From Alloalcanivorax dieselolei B5 (GTDB lineage: Bacteria > Pseudomonadota > Gammaproteobacteria > Pseudomonadales > Alcanivoracaceae): 64,000 bases of DNA. The notes beneath the pieces were generated by a model, which worked only from the letters and a program-made list of their open reading frames with translations, made no database searches and had not been told where the DNA came from. Shown one piece after another: positions 60,744-64,000 of the stretch; position 1 is the first letter of the stretch, and each line of letters opens with the position of its first letter. The DNA is taken from the NCBI RefSeq assembly GCF_000300005.1, contig NC_018691.1, positions 3,162,001 to 3,226,000 on the forward strand. Reading direction: 5' to 3'. The translations under genes were made by a program, and so were the position numbers.

Positions 60744-62924
60744 CTATTTGAAGATCTCGCCTTTCTCCGCTTTTTCCACCAGCAGCGGCGGCGGATTGAA
60801 ACGCTCACCGTAGCGATCGGCCAGTTCCTCGGCACGGGCCACGAAGCCGCGCAGACCACCCTCGTACTGGTTCATGTACTGCACCACACCGCCGGACCAG
60901 GCCGGAAAACCAATGCCAAAGATGGAACCAATGTTGGTATCGCCAACGGACTCGATCACCCCTTCCTGGAAGCACTTGACCGTTTCCAGGGCTTCGGCGA
61001 ACAGCATCCGCTCCTGCATATCCCGGAACGGAATAGCTTCCCGGGCCGGGAACTGCTCCTTCAAACCGGCCCAAAGGTGCGCCTTGCCATTATCCGGATA
61101 TTCATAAAAGCCCTTGCCATCCAGCTTGCCGGGGCGATCCAGTTGGTTGACCATTTTCTCCATCACCGCCAGCGCGGGATGGGCCTGGGGGCTACCGCCC
61201 TGCGCCTGCGCCGCCTGCTTGTACTCACCGGCAATCTTCAGGGACAGCTTCATGTTGATCTCATCGATCAGCTTGAGCGCGCCCACTGGATAGCCGGCCT
61301 GAGTGGCGGCCTGCTCAATGGAGTTGGCGTTCTGCCCTTCGCCGACCATGGCGATGGCTTCGTTGATGAAGGTGCCGATCACCCGGCTGGTGAAGAAGCC
61401 GCGGGAGTCGTTGACCACGATCGGCGTCTTGTTGATTTGCAGAGTGTAGTCGAACACCTTGGCCAGCACTTCGTCGCTGGTGTTCTCACCACGGATGATT
61501 TCCACCAGCGGCATTTTATCCACCGGGCTGAAGAAATGGATGCCGATGAAGTTGTCCTGTTTCTTCACCCCTTCCGCCAGGCCGGTGATCGGCAGCGTCG
61601 AGGTGTTGGAGCCCAGCACCGCGTCCGCATTGACCACGTCCTCGATTTCCTGGAACACCTTGTGCTTCAGGTCGGTGTTTTCGAACACGGCTTCGACGAC
61701 GAAGTCCACGCCTTGCAGATCTTTAACGTCAGCGGAGGGCGTAATACGGGCAAGGATTTCTTCTTTCTTTTCCTTGCTCATCCCGCCCTTGGACACCGCC
61801 TTGTCCAGCAGCTTCTCGGAGTACGCCTTGCCTTTCTCCGCGTTCTCCAGAGAAACATCCTTGAGCACCACCTCGGCACCGGAACGGGCGGTGACGTAGG
61901 CGATCCCCGCGCCCATCATGCCGGCACCGAGCACCGCCACTTTTTGCGCTTTGTATTTCGGCACATCCTTGGGACGGCTGGCGCCGGCGTTGATGGCCTG
62001 CAGATTGAAGAAAAAGGCGGTGGTCATGTTCTTCGCCACCTGACCGCAAGCCAGCTCAACGAAGTAACGGCCCTCGATCTTGATCGCATTGTCGAAGTCC
62101 ACCTGGGCGCCTTCCACCGCCGCCGCCAGGATATTGCGCGGTGCCGGATAATTGGCGCCTTTGAGCTGCTTGCGCAGATTGGCGGGGAACGCCGGCAGGT
62201 TCTGCGCGAAACCGGGGTTGCTCGGCGAACCGCCGGGAATCTTGTAGCCTTTCTCGTCCCAGGGCTGTTTGGCCTTGGGGTTGGCTTTGATCCAGGCACG
62301 GGCCTGTTCCAGCATCGCTTCCGGGGTATCCACGACTTCGTCGACAAGACCCAGCGCCTTGGCTTTGTCCACCTTGTGGCGCTGGCCTTGCAGCAGGACC
62401 TGCATCAGAGCGTTCTGAATCCCCAGCATGCGCACGGTGCGTACCACACCGCCGCCACCGGGCAACAGCCCCAGGGTCACCTCCGGCAGACCGAATACCG
62501 CTTTCGGATTGTTCAGCGCGATACGGTGATGACAGGACAAGGCGATTTCCAGACCGCCGCCCAGGGCGGTGCCGTTCAACGCGGCCACCACCGGAATCCC
62601 CAGGGTTTCCAGGGTACGCAGCTGTGCCTTGGCGGTTTCCACACCGGCGGAAAATTCCGCCGCCCGCTCCGGCGTTACCTGGATCAGATCGTTCAGATCG
62701 CCGCCGGCAAAGAAGGTGCTCTTCGCCGAGGTAATGATCACCCCGGTGATGTTGTCCTTTTCTTTTTCCAGCCGCTCGACGGTGGCGGCCATGGAGCGCA
62801 TGTAGCGCTCGTTCATGGTATTGGCGGATTGCTTGGGATCATCCAGGACCAGGGTGACGATATTGTCCGCGTCCTGTTCCCAGCGGATGGTGCTTTCTTT
62901 GTCGTTAAGGGTTTGCTCATTCAT
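60744..62924 (-). CDS. Fatty acid oxidation complex alpha subunit (enoyl-CoA hydratase/3-hydroxyacyl-CoA dehydrogenase)
   Basis: About 726 residues. N-terminal crotonase domain (AALNGTALGGGLEIALSCHH, VFGLPEVTLGLLPGGGG) and a dehydrogenase part with the NAD motif VAVLGAGMMGAGIAYVTARS, the IHFFSPVDKMPLVEII segment and the GFFTSRV His/Asn region. It hydrates enoyl-CoA and oxidises the hydroxyacyl-CoA. ATG at 62924. It lies 22 bases after the thiolase gene, as in fad operons. It is the FadJ/FadN-like type rather than certain FadB. Confidence 0.93.
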   Translation of the reverse strand: MNEQTLNDKESTIRWEQDADNIVTLVLDDPKQSANTMNERYMRSMAATVERLEKEKDNITGVIITSAKSTFFAGGDLNDLIQVTPERAAEFSAGVETAKAQLRTLETLGIPVVAALNGTALGGGLEIALSCHHRIALNNPKAVFGLPEVTLGLLPGGGGVVRTVRMLGIQNALMQVLLQGQRHKVDKAKALGLVDEVVDTPEAMLEQARAWIKANPKAKQPWDEKGYKIPGGSPSNPGFAQNLPAFPANLRKQLKGANYPAPRNILAAAVEGAQVDFDNAIKIEGRYFVELACGQVAKNMTTAFFFNLQAINAGASRPKDVPKYKAQKVAVLGAGMMGAGIAYVTARSGAEVVLKDVSLENAEKGKAYSEKLLDKAVSKGGMSKEKKEEILARITPSADVKDLQGVDFVVEAVFENTDLKHKVFQEIEDVVNADAVLGSNTSTLPITGLAEGVKKQDNFIGIHFFSPVDKMPLVEIIRGENTSDEVLAKVFDYTLQINKTPIVVNDSRGFFTSRVIGTFINEAIAMVGEGQNANSIEQAATQAGYPVGALKLIDEINMKLSLKIAGEYKQAAQAQGGSPQAHPALAVMEKMVNQLDRPGKLDGKGFYEYPDNGKAHLWAGLKEQFPAREAIPFRDMQERMLFAEALETVKCFQEGVIESVGDTNIGSIFGIGFPAWSGGVVQYMNQYEGGLRGFVARAEELADRYGERFNPPPLLVEKAEKGEIFK

Positions 62925-62946
62925 GATTCTTTTCTCTCCGTCCGGC

Positions 62947-64000
62947 TCACAGGCGCTCGATGATGGTGGCGATCCCCATGCCACCGCCCACGCAGAGGGT
63001 GCACAGTCCGTACTTCTGGTCACGACGTTCCAGCTCATCCAGCACGGTGCCCATGATCATGGCGCCGGTGGCGCCCAGCGGGTGGCCCATGGCGATGGCA
63101 CCGCCATTGACGTTCACCTTGTCGTGACTCAGGCCCATGTCCTTCATGAAACGCATGGCCACGGAGGCGAAGGCTTCGTTGATTTCCACCAGGTCGATCT
63201 GATCGATGGTCATGCCGGCTTTCTTCAGTACCTTGCGGCAAGCCGGCGCCGGGCCGGTGAGCATGATGGTGGGATCAGCGCCGCTGATGGCGGTGGCCAC
63301 CACTCGCCCTCGCGGTGTCATGCCGTAATCCTTGCCTACCTGGGCATTGCCGATGGCCACCAGAGAAGCGCCATCGACAATGCCGGAGGAGTTGCCGCCG
63401 GTGTGCACGTGATCGATCTTCTCCACCCAGTGGTATTTCTGCAGCGCCACGGCGTCGAATCCGCCCATTTCGCCCATGACGGCAAACGACGGATTCAAGT
63501 TGCCAAGCACATCGGCGGTAGTGCCCGCGCGCACATGTTCGTCCCGGTCGAGCACCACCAGGCCATTGCGGTCCTTCACCGGCACCACGGAGCGCTGGAA
63601 GTAGCCTTTTTCCCAGGCATTGGCGGCGCGGGCCTGGGACTCAGCGGCGAATTCGTCCACATCGCGGCGGGAAAAGCCTTCGATGGTGGCGATCAGGTCG
63701 GCGCCGATGCCCTGAGGCACGAAGCCGGTTTCGTAGTTGGTGATCGGATCCATCGCCCAGGCGCCGCCGTCGGAGCCCATCGGCACCCGGCTCATGGCTT
63801 CAACACCGCCGGCCAGAATCAGATCGTCCCAACCGGACGCCACTTTCTGGGCCGCCGTGTTAACCGCTTCCAGGCCGGACGCACAAAACCGGTTCAGTTG
63901 ATAGCCCGCCACCGTTTCCGGCAGACCGGCGGCCAGGGCCGCGGTCTTGGCGATACAGGCTCCCTGATCCCCCACCGGCGAGACCACGCCGAGCAACACA
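62947..64000 (-). CDS. Acetyl-CoA acyltransferase (thiolase), 5' end beyond window
   Basis: About 351 residues in the window; the first ~50 are cut off at 64000. Nucleophile Cys in [12 protein letters not shown], the general-base segment [15 protein letters not shown] and the second catalytic Cys in [11 protein letters not shown] are intact. It cleaves 3-oxoacyl-CoA to acetyl-CoA and a shorter acyl-CoA and should be translated ahead of the alpha subunit gene in one operon. Confidence 0.93.
   Translation of the reverse strand, partial: VLLGVVSPVGDQGACIAKTAALAAGLPETVAGYQLNRFCASGLEAVNTAAQKVASGWDDLILAGGVEAMSRVPMGSDGGAWAMDPITNYETGFVPQGIGADLIATIEGFSRRDVDEFAAESQARAANAWEKGYFQRSVVPVKDRNGLVVLDRDEHVRAGTTADVLGNLNPSFAVMGEMGGFDAVALQKYHWVEKIDHVHTGGNSSGIVDGASLVAIGNAQVGKDYGMTPRGRVVATAISGADPTIMLTGPAPACRKVLKKAGMTIDQIDLVEINEAFASVAMRFMKDMGLSHDKVNVNGGAIAMGHPLGATGAMIMGTVLDELERRDQKYGLCTLCVGGGMGIATIIERL

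Noticed and set aside
61077-62963. 628-codon plus-strand ORF opposite the beta-oxidation alpha subunit
   Set aside because: Antisense to a textbook multidomain enzyme; composition typical of a complementary frame.
1-64000. CRISPR arrays, tRNA or rRNA genes, prophage or insertion sequences
   Set aside because: No regularly spaced repeats, cloverleaf-like segments, integrase or transposase motifs were seen; the only repeats are palindromic elements and the 307-bp duplication.

Overview
The window looks like the chromosome of a GC-rich, metabolically versatile marine-type gammaproteobacterium, most like the Alcanivorax/Alloalcanivorax group. This is inferred from TRAP transporters and beta-oxidation genes next to a Has hemophore system, proteins ending in a GlyGly-CTERM-like tail, and a bacterioferritin very close in pattern to the pseudomonad type. 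No rRNA, tRNA, CRISPR, phage or transposase gene was seen.

Layout: (1) 1-3956 holds the end of a ThDP-dependent enzyme, an SDR and a DctPQM TRAP transporter. (2) 4422-17823 is a plus-strand catabolic island: FMN alpha-hydroxy-acid oxidase, porin, UbiD decarboxylase, mandelate racemase/muconate-cycloisomerase-type enzyme, TAXI-TRAP transporter, aldehyde dehydrogenase, LysR, UbiX flavin prenyltransferase, XdhC, a shrunken remnant of a MocA-type nucleotidyltransferase, and an AraC regulator. UbiX would supply prenyl-FMN to UbiD. (3) 17808-32614 is a complete heme acquisition locus on the minus strand: Fur box, ECF sigma/anti-sigma, HasR-type receptor, HasA hemophore, type I exporter (ABC, HlyD, TolC), heme oxygenase and a DUF454 membrane protein. 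Two paralogous large secreted propeller-like proteins with GlyGly-CTERM-type tails flank hasA. The HlyD/TolC junction carries a 307-bp tandem duplication and a palindromic repeat read in frame.

(4) 32796-35989 is a small operon led by what reads as a guanidine-II (mini-ykkC) riboswitch: two hairpins with ACGA and ACGG loops. It encodes an isopenicillin-N-synthase-like Fe(II)/2-oxoglutarate oxygenase, a protein of unknown function and an orphan ABC binding protein of the urea-carboxylase-region type. This is the most interesting candidate for an undescribed guanidino-compound system. (5) 36286-51572 is a large catabolic region: enoyl-CoA hydratase, paired acyl-CoA dehydrogenases, porin, two alkylsulfatase-like metallo-beta-lactamase-fold proteins (one with a broken metal site), DUF1254 protein, two TAXI binding proteins, an NDP-forming CoA ligase and a fused TRAP permease. 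A TetR regulator with a palindromic operator follows at 51596-52446.

(6) 52481-59910 is a MocR-type regulator divergent from a Nit1 nitrilase cluster (MSMEG_0572-like protein, nitrilase, radical SAM, GNAT, AIR-synthase-like, MSMEG_0570-like protein, flavin oxidoreductase) with tight translational coupling between most genes. (7) 60045-64000 holds a bacterioferritin lacking the heme-ligand Met, then a trifunctional-type beta-oxidation alpha subunit and a thiolase cut by the window end. Functional names rest on motifs read by eye, and pathway roles are inference.
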